From Artemisia argyi (lineage: Eukaryota; Streptophyta; Magnoliopsida; Asterales; Asteraceae): a stretch of DNA of 64,000 bases. Numbering within the stretch: position 1 is the first letter of the stretch; every line of letters starts with the position of its first letter. Positions 9,035 through 20,220 of this stretch are shown piece after piece. Made by a program: the position numbers and the translations under genes. A model generated the notes under the pieces. That model saw only the letters and a list, made by a program, of their open reading frames with translations, made no database searches and was not told the DNA's origin. The stretch lies in NCBI GenBank assembly GCA_030686995.1, contig CM060704.1:173473718-173537717 (forward strand), written 5' to 3'.

Positions 9035-12000
9035 GGTTAATACTGTGTAATTAATTACTGAAACACATAAAAAAATTTGAAATCTTTGATTATTATTGCA
9101 TGCTTAAAGGTTTCTTGGTGTTAATTTTTGAAACCCTAAAAATATTTTTTACTGTTCACGAACACTGTTCATTCGACACTGTTCATGCGGTACTGTTCAT
9201 GGTACTGTTCACGTTACTGTTCATCCGAAAAAAAAAAAAATTTTTTTTTGGTTTTATAAAAATTGAAGAAACCCTAGATTGCATACTAATATTTTTTTTT
9301 ATGTGGTTTAATCATGTATAATTGTTATGTGACATGGTTTATGTGCGTATCTTGTGACCTAATTGGTAATTGTTATGCTTTGATCCATGACGAAACATGC
9401 ATGTTAGTCATGGGTTATTAATTGTTTTTTAATTGTTAAGCTTTGTCGCATGTTCTAATATTGGGGAAGACCTCAATAATAATTATTAAAATCAATTTAC
9501 GTGCTATGTGGTGTGTATATTAGCTTTGGCCTACGCAATTGATTCGTCAATGTATGTGGCTCCACTTCCATTAAGAAGGGAAGGCCTTAGTTGATTACAT
9601 GCATTTTACACCTAGAATTGATTTTGTTAGGATCTTTTCTTAACAAGGATTGCATGTGGCTATTTGTTTCACCTTTGTTATTATTATTAGTTGTTGATTT
9701 GTCTTGGATTACTTGTTTTATTGTTTCTTATTTGTTTGACATGTTGTAAGCAATAAAAGGGTAATTTTTCCATAAAGAAAATAATACGGACTAATAATGG
9801 TGAAACCCTAAGTGATAAAGTAAGAATCTTGCAAGGTCTTAAGTGCCGCTAGTGGTCCGATTCGCACGGTAATCAGCTCCCAGGCGAGACCAGCAAAATT
9901 CACACTTTATTACTTGATTTTGAAATTGAATCCATAAACTTTTGCTTGATTGATGTTTTGTACAAATATGCTTTTAAAATTAAGTCCTTTAAGACGATAT
10001 TCATAACCGTGATTTGAAGGCTTAGAAAAGAGCCTTAGAGTCTGCCTTGGTTATCACAATCTTGAATATGTCTTAAACGAATTACTTTTAAAATCATAAT
10101 TGTAGAAAGTCATCTTAGGGTTTATTAAACCTCAAGTAAAACTTTGTGTATTAATTTCACGAATTGGTAATAAAAAGGTCTTGAAAACTTATGTTATAAA
10201 GATGAGTGCATGCATCTTTATACATGTTTTGATTTTCACATCAAAAGTTTATACCCTAAAATTTAAGTTACATGCCATCTAACTATAAGGAACACTTGAA
10301 GTTATTATTTAGTAACACGTGAGACGCAGGCTAAATTTTAATGACAAGGTAAATTTCCGAGTGTGCGTGAGACCACACATGGAGAACTTGCAGTTTCTAA
10401 GTTAGACGACTTAATTAAGTTGATGCGTGAGACCTAGAGCTTAAGGCATGAGATGGGATGAAACATGCTTACATGACAAATTGATGAATCAATTTGATGT
10501 AAATCCCATAATGATCTAGGAATTGGAAAAGTGTTTGCCAATTATTGTTCGACAGATTACCATCTTTTATACTTTCACCACTAGCAGATCAACTGATGTG
10601 GTGGAATCTATGTAAAGTTGGATCCTAAATTTTCAAGAAAATATGTTGGTTATATGAATATATATCCTTGGGTATTATATTTTCTTGAAAATATAAATTA
10701 TCGAAAATACTAAAATTGAATTTTATAAATTCTTTAAATGTATTAATGCAACTTAAAACCGTAAACGTAAGTTATTCTTTTAATTGATCTACACCCGTTT
10801 GGGTTTTTGGTTAGAGTCAATATTTACAAAAAGAATAAATATAGTCTTCTTTCTATTAGGAGAAGTGTGAGACTTAAATCCTATTCCTTTTCATGAATGA
10901 GAAAGGTATACTAGGATAATTAGAATTGTCTAAATTCTAAATACATAACTCATAGCAAACTTTAATAGTAAGAGTATATACACCTTATGAGTTGTTCAAT
11001 TAGAAGCTAGACTGATTACTGCATAATGGTAAAAGACGAATTAGATTATTTTATCTAGTTGTTTTGGTTTGACCATTTACAGATACTACATACAATTGTT
11101 GGAATAGTAAATCTATAAAAGGAAAAAATTGCATGCCCAGTTTTTTCAAGTTAATAGTTTGGAATGTGATGAATCACATTTATGTAGTAGATTACATCAT
11201 TTTATAACCTATATAATTGTTTGAATGGGTTTTCTTAAAAGGTGTAGGAAAGTAAACAAGTACACTATTTCCTTTCACTGATTAATGAAACATTTACAAT
11301 GTTGTCAAATTCAGTGGGAGTATTGTGTTCTTATGGCTGAATAAGGGATTATTATATGGTTCTCTAATTCAGTAGGAGTTACAAGACTTATTGTCTTGAT
11401 TGTAACTTAGATTATCTTTTGAATATCTCAAGGTAATTACTTTCCAAGTATAGACACTAATATTTTCAAGGATAGTCATGTACGTTTTCTTGACTGATTG
11501 AGTAAACTCTATATCTACTAAGTTATGTCAATGACACAAATCATATTGTTCAAATTAACAAATGCGTGCGTGTTGTTTATATGATACATGGTGTTGTATC
11601 ATGCACAAGTGGGAGAAATCTTCATTATGTGCAAAGTACAACACATAAGAATATGATTTAAAGCATTCTCTTAACTGCAAAGTAAGAGACTATAATTCTA
11701 ATTAGATTAATTATCTAATCTAAGAAACACTTGGTGTTAAAATTTAGTAAACGTGAGACGCAGACTAAATATTAACAACAAGGTGAATTTCCATGTATGC
11801 GTGAGACCAACATGGATAATTTACTGTTTCTAAATTAGACATCTATTAGAACATTGTGTCAAATAACATTACTACTTCAGCTTTAATATTTATGTATTAT
11901 TGGAATGACATAAATGCATGAAGTAATATTATACTACTTCAATAATTATGTATTCTTAGAATGACATAAATAAATAAAGTAGTGTGTTAACTTGAAAATA

Positions 12001-15000
12001 TTATTGAAACCAAATGATGGTGTTCATGATTACTTTAATAATACATGTTCATACTTTATTGTATAGTTATAAACATGAAGTCTTCTAAGTATTACAAGAC
12101 TTATAATTAAGTAAGACGTTAGCTTGTTATGGTCTTTTAATTAAGACATATACAAGAAGTCATTGAGTTGATCAATGATTAATAACGAATAGTGGGATTA
12201 TAACACGTTTATGTTTTAATGCGACATAAACATGAAGTGACTTGGTCAAAAGTACTTGTGTTATAAAGCATGCAATTGGCTTGAAAATACTATTATACCA
12301 TTAAGTTGATTTAGTTGGAAAATAGACAAGCTAAAAGATATATGGTTATCTTACATATTGTTAGATTGTTTTACAATATGAGTTCTAATGAAATACTAGA
12401 TTATAGTATGTTCAGTTAGGAAATCAAACCCTTGTTGTAGTGTTTGGTTCAAGATAACTACATATTCTTTTCTTCCAAAAGTTATCAAGGTTAGAAATTG
12501 AGTATGGCTTGAATATACTCAATTAGACTCCTAGAAGATTAATAAGACGTTATTGAATTATGAAATGTGATGAATCACATTAAGTCTTAAATTGAAGTGC
12601 TGAATTTGTTAAGCTACTTATAAGAAGGATTGTTAACAAAAGAATATCAGGAACTATCAATGTGTATTTGTAATGTCCTAAAAGAGAACGTTGGATTGTT
12701 GCTCTAATTGCTAAGTATTTTATTCTATATAATACTAAAGGCAAGTGGGAGTATTTTATCTTGAAAAGATAGAATTACAAGATACATAATCTTCTAAAAC
12801 CACACTAGTTAAAATCATGATGAAGCTTAACATGTAAATGATAAACCTCAAGATGATGGAATTATCATTCATAGATCCACTTGGATATCTCAGATATTTA
12901 ATTAATATGCTGATGATTATATGACGTAGTATTACCAAAATAATGAATTGGGTGAATTACTCATATTATGAATGTTAAAGATGCAGTTCATAAGATATTC
13001 AAATTTAAAATTTGGTTTATCTTAATTCTTAATAGTTAGAGAATGATGATGAGTTTATTCAAAGATAATGTAACCCTAGTGGTTTAAATCTTTGTGTTGA
13101 AATCATATGAACAAAATTGTACACATATCTTAATGTATGTCTTATGACAAGATTATTAATCATACTTAAGCAGTTAACTATGATTGAATACTCTTTCTTA
13201 AGCACATTAAAGATACAAAGATGGTTATTGTCATATTTATATGAATATGAAATTTGACAATGGAATATCAAAAACTCTTTCTTGAATAATTACTTGAGCG
13301 AGGACGATAAGTAATCAAAAGGAGTTTATGAATTCATGCAAATCTTTGGAAATATACAAAGTGCAATAATCCATGAATGGATAAATGCATGCATCTAAGA
13401 GATTAATCTTATGTTTAATTATTATATCCATGAATTGATTTATAATTGAAATAAGATAATTTCTAAGTATTCCTAAAAGCTAGTGGGAGTATTATGTTTG
13501 ATTTACTAAATCATATATATTGTAGAGTAACATTCCATATAAGTAAAAGGTTAGACTTAATTTGGAATGAAACTTTACTTGAAAGATTTAGGAAATAAAA
13601 CATACAACCTTGAAACTAAAGTTTATTATTGAATGAACAAGTGCGGTAAATAAATTCTAAAAAGAATATGATATATTATTTGGATGACTAAATGGATATA
13701 CATATTTATTAAGATCAAACATGAATAAAATCTAAGTTTGACTGAAGGATTTTCATGTGCATTATATTATTGTTGTATCATGCTTAAGTGCATAATGATT
13801 TGACAATATTTAATATCCAATTAAAAGTTATAATATAACTTGTGTAATAGATATTCTAATGGAAAATGTTTGAAATTAGAATAATGATCCTCAACCTGGA
13901 ATAGCTCCTAAACATTACACAATGGATATTAAGTTTACGGAAATTTTAAAAGAGCATATTTTGGTATATATAAAATGATGCTGGTTTAATTGAGATGACA
14001 CTCAATAACTAGTCATGAAGGATATCATGTGAACTAGTTGTGCTCAACTAAGAGCATAGTTGCATTATACATTAAAGAATTAGAATACTTTAAAACTTTA
14101 AAACGTTTGAAAGTTTGATTGTCATAAATTGATGGTTGAGGATATCACATCATTTATGAAATATTGTGTAACTATATCAAGATAGTTATACACATATAAG
14201 AATTTTGCTAATTAAATTCTTGAAATAAGTATTCTCAAAATTCGGATAGATCAAAGTTAGTTGAATAATGTCTTGTCAACAAGTATGATTGTCATTACTT
14301 GAGGCATAATTGTTAGCAAGTCATTACTTGAGACAAAATTCATTAACTAGAATTATCATGCATTGATCTATTTAGTATTTGGATAAAGGACATTAAGCAA
14401 TTATTATTTATAATGAATTAAAGTACTTAGTACGTTTGTTTTCATTAATAATAAATTGTGTCCTATATTTGCATGTTTAAATCCGTGAATAATTTATGTT
14501 ATTCTAAATTGTCCATTGTCGATTAATGATATAGGAATATCATTAAACTAAGACAAATCTGAGTATTGGTTAGAATAGACTTGAAAGTATATTGATGCGT
14601 TGACATACCAATTTCACATGATATTCGATGAATTGAATATAGGACTTATCCCAACTACATGATTTTACTTTATGGATCTTGTCAGTAAGTAAATCATGAA
14701 TTTGTTATCCTCAGACTTGAGATACCAGATAAGTGTCATGGATGTAGTGCATTTTGTGGAGCAATCTACCGCTTACCGTAATTGGAAGTCATAAGGGTTG
14801 CTTTCAGAATTGTTGCAAAGTCCATGGGTTATTCTTGTAGTCAAGAAAGAATTTGTTCCTTCAAATTCGTTTTGAAGTTTAATACTGCTGGGCCCCTCGT
14901 AGGTTTGACAAGATGTATGCGTGCGCACGCCCAAAGTCTATCTGGAATACGTTCAGATGTTTTGGTAATCTTGCTCAATCATAAACAACGAGAAACAGAA

Positions 15001-15180
15001 TTGTTAATTAAAGAATGACTAAGATCCATATCTTTATTAACGTGGTATTAGAAACAAAAGGATGATAATAATGATGATGAATCATTATAGGTTTTTCCAG
15101 GAAACCTTCCTCGAGTTGATCTAGGGGCATTGGGGTGTTGCTAGACGCTTACCAATGTCATTATGTTATTAATAGATATC
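9035..15180 (+). other. non-coding internal region with reiterated motifs
   Basis: AT-rich DNA of 6.1 kb with no retroviral-type ORF; the longest plus frame (14782-15018, 78 codons) has no recognisable motif. Polypurine-tract-like GTGGGAG motifs recur at about 11314, 11607, 12745, 13485 and finally at the true tract before LTR 2. A block of about 100 bp (GTGAGACGCAG..CTAAAT.., then GCGTGAGACC) occurs at about 10318 and again at about 11750. GTGATGAATCACAT occurs near 11167 and 12568. The region seems built by internal duplication. Confidence 0.6.
9151..9223 (+). repeat. six copies of ACTGTTCA just inside the PBS
   Basis: The octamer starts at 9151, 9164, 9178, 9192, 9204 and 9216, spaced 12-14 bp. 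It lies in the leader of the non-coding LTR element, where packaging or dimerisation signals are expected; that role is only a guess. Confidence 0.85.
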
Positions 15181-15191
15181 CAAGTGGGAGC

Positions 15192-15982
15192 TGTTAGAGT
15201 TTATGGATATATATTAATAAACGTATGTCTAGAATCGAACCCGAGACCTCGGGATTGCACACATTACAAACGAGAATTAAAGATTAATAAATATTAAATG
15301 TTATGTATATTTATTAATTAAACACAAGTAAAAGGATTAATGATCGTTGGTTATTAAACGTATGGACTAACTATCGTTAAACGCAAACGTAAAGGACTAG
15401 AGATGAAATATATAGCAAGAAGGATCCGGAATGCCTTCCTAAGGCCCATGGCCGGTCGACAATGGGTTGGGGAAACCCAATCCCATTCAAACTTGGACAA
15501 CAAGTTTACAAGGCTATATATACAAACTCAAGGGTTATTTGTTTGACACCTTTTGTGCACACAAATTATCCCTAAAAGTTTTCTCTTCTCCCTCTCTTGC
15601 TAAAACCGATCGTACAACCCTAAACCTTAGGGTTGTCGATTTCCTTGACTTCAAAACATTGTGTTTATGTTACTAGCATCACCTTTAATTCGTTAGTAGT
15701 TTGTGTGTACAAGAGCGAGGTAACAACATACTTTTGTTGTTATCAAGGGATCGATTAACAAAACGGTAAGGGGTTAATCATTGATCCATATAAACCCTAA
15801 TTAGGGTTCTTCATATTGTTAAAGACAATTGCTTTTGATTCTTGTTCGGGCTAGAATCACTAAAGGTACGCTCTTTATGTTTCAGTTAATTAATTATGAG
15901 TATTCGATCTTTTGCTTCCGTTGTGCGTTGTTGATGTTTATATGTTTAATTATGTAATTGTTATGGTACTTAAATTCTAACA
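15192..15982 (+). repeat. LTR 2 of the non-coding element
   Basis: 791 bp, no difference from LTR 1 found by eye. It is preceded by the purine tract AAGTGGGAGC and followed by the GAGTT target duplication at 15983-15987. Confidence 0.93.
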
Positions 15983-15987
15983 GAGTT

Positions 15988-16045
15988 TCCTTTTTATTAA
16001 GTGCTCCGTATACTTGGAAATTTGCCAATAGATCAGTTAGTTTCA
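15988..16045 (-). pseudogene. captured ABCG fragment, continuation beyond LTR element
   Basis: Joining this to 8229 across the LTR insertion gives, on the minus strand, [20 protein letters not shown], the cytosolic stretch before the first ABCG membrane helix. It shows that the LTR element landed inside an exon already captured here. Confidence 0.6.
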
Positions 16046-16500
16046 AAGGTATGTAAACAATACAGTTGTATGACCAATATGTTAACTGGTATCAAGGTGT
16101 ACCACACAGTATTTAGTGAATATTTGTGTACTTTAATTTCAAAATAATTATAGATAATTCAGAATGATTATTTTATTACATTAGGAGCTTTTTAAATAAA
16201 TAAAAATTCTACACCAATGTAACACAAACTAACAATCTGATCATTGTGTTCTTCAAAATATAGAAAAGAAAAAAACATATACCATCCCTAACACCAGGTT
16301 GGTGTATTTTGAAATTTTCTCATGCTTTCAACAGTCATAAACAGAGTTAAGGGTGCTTAATTTTGTAGTTTTCGTAGCTGTAATAAATTGTAATCAGTTT
16401 TCATACCATCCTTCTAATAAATATTGAAGTTAAATAAACAACTAAGCAGAAATTAGGATGAAAAAGGGTAGAAACTTAAGTTTATTGACTGACCAAATAT
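16046..16500. other. unassigned sequence between ABCG and HSP70 fragments
   Basis: AT-rich, probably intron or flanking DNA of the captured pieces. The minus strand just after the HSP70 exon starts GTCAGT, a plausible splice donor. Confidence 0.35.
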
Positions 16501-16710
16501 TGTGCTAGCTGGGTTCATGGCAACTTGGTTCTTAGCTCCTTCGCCGATTAGCCGTTCTGTCTCAAGGAAAGCAACAGCAGACTGTGTTGAATAGTTGCCT
16601 TGATCATTTGGAATGATTTCAATTCATACATTCCTTCATACAACAACGCATAAGTATGTTGTTCCCAAGTTTATGCCGATCGTTGGTGCTTCAGTTTCTT
16701 CTCCCTGCAT
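16501..16710 (-). pseudogene. captured HSP70 first-exon fragment
   Basis: From the ATG at 16710 the minus strand reads MQGEETEAPTIGINLGTTYL, then CVVV, a stop, and after a second stop [40 protein letters not shown] and TIF. This is the start of the HSP70 ATPase domain: the phosphate-1 loop (here IGINLGTTY, normally with Asp) and the [14 protein letters not shown] segment. HSP70 is the ATP-driven folding chaperone. The match ends where plant cytosolic HSP70 genes commonly have an intron, and a GT follows, so genomic DNA was captured. Two in-frame stops make it a pseudogene. It lies on the same strand as the other captured pieces. Confidence 0.85.
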
Positions 16711-17147
16711 TCACTTAGCATAAAATACCTTTAAATCTTTTGTCTATTTTATTAAAACTGATTAGCAATTTCATTCCATGCTGTGTATATATAATCATTT
16801 TGGGAAAAAAAACATTTAGAAATTAAAAGTCAACAAAAAGTCAACCTTAATTACTCACTTAGTCATGCTTGATTACTCACTTACTCTGTATATAATAATT
16901 ATCGATGAAATTTCTAGGCAACTTATGGAATATTGTCATAGAAGCTTACTGAGTATCTTAATATTTGTAGTTAAAATGTATGAGTCTACAATTATGTATA
17001 ATTTTGTTGCAATAATGAGCTGGTATTTGTGGTTCTTTTTCCGTGTTAACAGAAAACCAACTATACATTTTTTTTGTTTAGCTAAATATTGGTGTTAAAA
17101 AATTGTTTATTATACAAATATTTTTAAAAGAATAGTACGTACGTTTT
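16711..17147. other. unassigned, AT-rich
   Basis: This stretch lies between the HSP70 and pectate lyase fragments. An ORF on the plus strand (16865-17098) has no recognisable motif, and I treat it as chance. Confidence 0.35.
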
Positions 17148-17396
17148 TCAAATTTCAAATAATTTTCCATCAGCACCTCTTGCTTTGTATCCTCTTGCTT
17201 TATATGAAAGGGCATTCAACAACAAATCTCCTTCACTTCTCCATGTCCATTTTCGCCATATAGATTCTAGTACTTGCTCTCTCTTTGTGATCTCCTTGCA
17301 TGCACCATCGGCTGCAACAAACTGGTTTCCTTGGCTTATCATTGTGGCACCATCACTACCTCTTGCTTTGTATCCTTGTTGTAATAGTATCTGCAA
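17148..17396 (-). pseudogene. captured pectate lyase C-terminal fragment
   Basis: The minus strand reads GATMISQGNQFVAADGACKE, ITKREQVLESIWRKWTWRSE and GDLLLNAL. This corresponds to the conserved C-terminal part of plant pectate lyases (family PL1): ISQGNRF, KEVTKR and W..W.WRSEGDLLLNGA. These enzymes cleave de-esterified pectin in the cell wall by beta-elimination. The catalytic Arg and calcium-binding Asp region is missing, and the ends run into YKARG-rich sequence (three copies of a TAYAAAGCAAGAGG motif) that is not pectate lyase. It is a non-functional fragment, on the same strand as its neighbours. Confidence 0.78.
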
Positions 17397-17715
17397 AAGT
17401 ATGAATATAGCAGATTAACAAATACAAATAATATGTGACAACCCAGTTGGATATCAAGTTAAAAGCACGAATAGGTGTACTTTTTACCCTCTGCGGTTGT
17501 GAAATCTTTCCAAACAGTAGATGCATCGGCCCTCTGTCACGGTAAAAAAGAATGAGCACAAGATATGCTCACCATTTGTGAAAAAAATGAAATTGCTTAG
17601 CAATACAGAAGTGATAACTTTTTAGTTTTACTATTTTACAGACTTGTTGGACGACTGGATGGTTTTATAAAGACGATGTGATATCAGATACAGACAAAAG
17701 ATGACGAAAACATAC
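17397..17715 (-). other. unidentified exon-like piece between captured fragments
   Basis: On the minus strand near 17545-17460 a frame reads DRGPMHLLFGKISQPQRVKS. It looks protein-like, but I cannot name a family. The rest of the interval looks intronic. Confidence 0.3.
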
Positions 17716-18001
17716 CTCCAAGAAAGATGCATTTTGAGGAACCTCCAGCCTCCTCAAAGGGCCATCATTTACAGTAAAACCATTGGTCCAAAAAGTGATA
17801 GTGAGGACTTCATGTTCAGGTTGCTGAGGGGCAGCTGATGATGTTTATCTAGATAGTAATCTTCCTCTTCCAGAAAAGCTTCTGGAGCTTGAGGATGGTT
17901 GGTGTTGATCAAGAGTTCCGTCTTCAGCTACTGCTCGTCTACCTTGTAAAAATGGTGACTCCACGTGATTGTGCTTCGATGGATCTTGGACAAGCTGTCC
18001 A
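17716..18001 (-). pseudogene. captured UBX/SEP-domain protein (PUX4/p47-like) exon
   Basis: The minus strand reads SGRGRLLS, a stop, then [20 protein letters not shown] and [20 protein letters not shown]. This is the start of a SEP domain as in plant PUX4-type proteins and animal p47/NSFL1C, CDC48/p97 cofactors; the hallmark is the F.NGF.VDDGPLR motif. The exon appears bounded by splice signals (GTATG donor at 17715-17711 and AG acceptor at 18003-18002), so it was captured as genomic DNA. The in-frame stop after SGRGRLLS and the missing UBX domain make it non-functional. Confidence 0.78.
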
Positions 18002-20220
18002 CTGCAGTCATGATAAATGACCAGTTTTTCTTACAATATAAAAGAGTTAGAAAAGTAATTATATAGCACCAAGAACATGACAACTTGTGAAAGATATAAA
18101 GCCTTTAATGATGTGCACCATACCCTTAAAATTGTGTAGATTTTCTGACGAATGATACAATACAAAGTTGTACATTTGCTAAATCATGTCTTGTTGACAT
18201 ACAATCTCAGATATAACCAAAAACAAAATTACTAAGATGAGTACATTACTGGGCATTATAGCCAAATAGTATCATGATGTAAATCTCACTCATAAAATCA
18301 TTTTATGCTTTTTTCAGTTTCATACCATTTTATATTTTAGAGCATCTCACACAAAACAAATATTCCATAAAAATATGATCAAAAGTAAGTAAGAATAAAA
18401 GTATGTTGCAACATATTCTCTGTGACACTCATATGAGTCAAGAGTGAACGTATAATGTCAGTAGATAGCAATAAGTATTGACTTCTCTAACAAACTGTTT
18501 GAAGGTCTACCTGCTAGACCAGAAAGCATACTTTTTTTGGTTTCAACATAGACAAACAAAACAATAACATGAAAGAGATCCTAGATTCCAAGTTATATAT
18601 TAAAAAAATGATAAACCTGCATGTAAGAGATCCTAGAGTGATTATGCTGTTAACCCGTTTGTGATTGAACGACTGAGGTCGGTATATAGCTCTGTGCTGG
18701 TGTCATAGTGTAACTCATTATGGTTTATAATGAGTGAGACTATAGTCAAACCAGTTTGCTAAGAAAGCGCCATGGAAAGCTGATTTCATGGTACCTATGG
18801 AAGCTGGATTGATTAAAGCTCCCTGTCAAAATAAATTAAACAAAATTATGTGTCAAAGATTACATCATTCAAAGATTAAAGCAAGAATTAATGATACACT
18901 TATCTTGCATCATTACTGATATTAGAATAAAAAAGCAATACAAAATCAAATTTTTAACGATTATCTAGATAAAATAAAGGGAAACACTAATGCCTTTGAT
19001 TGCTAAAAATGTTGGAAGACATTACCTCAATCAAAGTGAGTTGAAATAGCTCTATGGAAGTTTGATTGATGAAAACTCCCTGTCAAAATAAGTTAAACAA
19101 AATTACTTGTCAAAGATTACATTATTCAAAGATTAAAGCAAGAATTTAGTAAATGTGAATCAGATCTGTTTAAGATAAAGGCAATCCAAGTTGAGCCGTT
19201 TATAACTAAATACTGTTTACGATAGGTTTTCAAACACAAATTATGTACTTTTAAGAGATAGAAAGTGTCTTAAAAACAAAAGATAGAACGTGGCAAGGTT
19301 TATTTTGACTTAAGCAATAAGTACCTCAGTTGACCCGTTATCAAACCCGTCCGACCTATGATGCTAAAAAGGTAATTTGGTTAGTTCGGGAGATTAGGCC
19401 TTTCTTAAAACTTACTCGGTTGGACAAAAACGTGTTACCAGGGATCATATCAAAGTAACTGAACTTACTTGAAGGATACAATCAAAGCTACACATTGAAT
19501 TTATATATGAACTTGGATGTTTATGCAACTGAGAGTCAGATAGGTACAGGATACAGTGATAAAGTTGCATATGACTATGACCAAGGTAGTTGGAATAAAC
19601 GCCTTTTTGTTTTTTAAGAGATTTTTGCCATGATCGTTTATATTATCCATGTCTTCACGACCTTAATAAGCCGGGGCTTTCTTTCTTTTATCACCATTTT
19701 CAAGTGTATGTGGGGTTAATGATTATAATTAGTAAAAAAAAGTAACATTCTAATCACCCTCGTAACCTCGTTGAATGGTTACAATTACATAACGTACTAA
19801 TTAACATTAGTTATACCAAACTTCCAAGAGGGAGACCACATAAGTTATTTATCTAAATTTTGTTGAAGTTCCTCTTAAGATCTTATCATAGATTATTGGA
19901 CCCTAAATAATCATATAGTCAAGATACATTTCACAATAGCCAACACTATTTATAAAGATAATCATTCTAATATGGCAACGGGAAACGCCACTTAAGAAAA
20001 TTCAGAACCATATGCACCTTAGATGAACATTTGCTCTTAAAAACTACCAAAAGTCCCTATATATAGGGTGTTTTTGATTGACTGTGCAAAACAGATTATG
20101 TTATTTCAGAAGATATCGAAAAATATGAACGTGTATGCATAAGTAAATATAAAACAAAGGTTGCAAACCTTCTGGGTTTTTAGAAGCGATTAACACATGC
20201 TGAATGTCGGCAGGGCATAA
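18002..20220. other. unassigned intron-like DNA with a short direct duplication
   Basis: No gene is recognised. A segment of about 95 bp (18799-18893, with CTCCCTGTCAAAATAA and CAAAGATTA..CAAGAATT) recurs at 19048-19145. Small exon-like minus-strand pieces (for example SAFHGAFLANWFDYS near 18780-18740) cannot be assigned. Confidence 0.35.
18799..19145. repeat. direct repeat pair, about 95 bp each (18799-18893, 19048-19145)
   Basis: Both copies contain GATTGATKAAARCTCCCTGT, followed by a CAAAATAARTTAAACAAAATTA stretch with few differences. They look like an exon-end/intron duplication inside the captured DNA. Confidence 0.75.

Larger units (their letters stand above)
8230..15982 (+). mobile_element. 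complete non-coding LTR retrotransposon with identical LTRs
   Basis: The element is 7753 bp. LTRs lie at 8230-9020 and 15192-15982, each 791 bp, starting TGTTAGAG and ending TCTAACA. By eye they are identical. It is flanked by the 5-bp target duplication GAGTT (8225-8229 and 15983-15987). A PBS (TGGCATCAAGAGC, 9022-9034) and a polypurine tract (AAGTGGGAGC, ending at 15191) have the arrangement seen in Ty1/copia elements. The 6.1-kb internal region encodes no gag, protease, integrase or RT that I can find, so this is a LARD-like passenger moved by another element's proteins. Identical LTRs mean a very recent insertion. It interrupts the captured ABCG exon. Confidence 0.92.

Noticed and set aside
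14782..15018. 78-codon ORF near the 3' end of the non-coding LTR element
   Set aside because: No retroviral motif and no continuation; probably chance.
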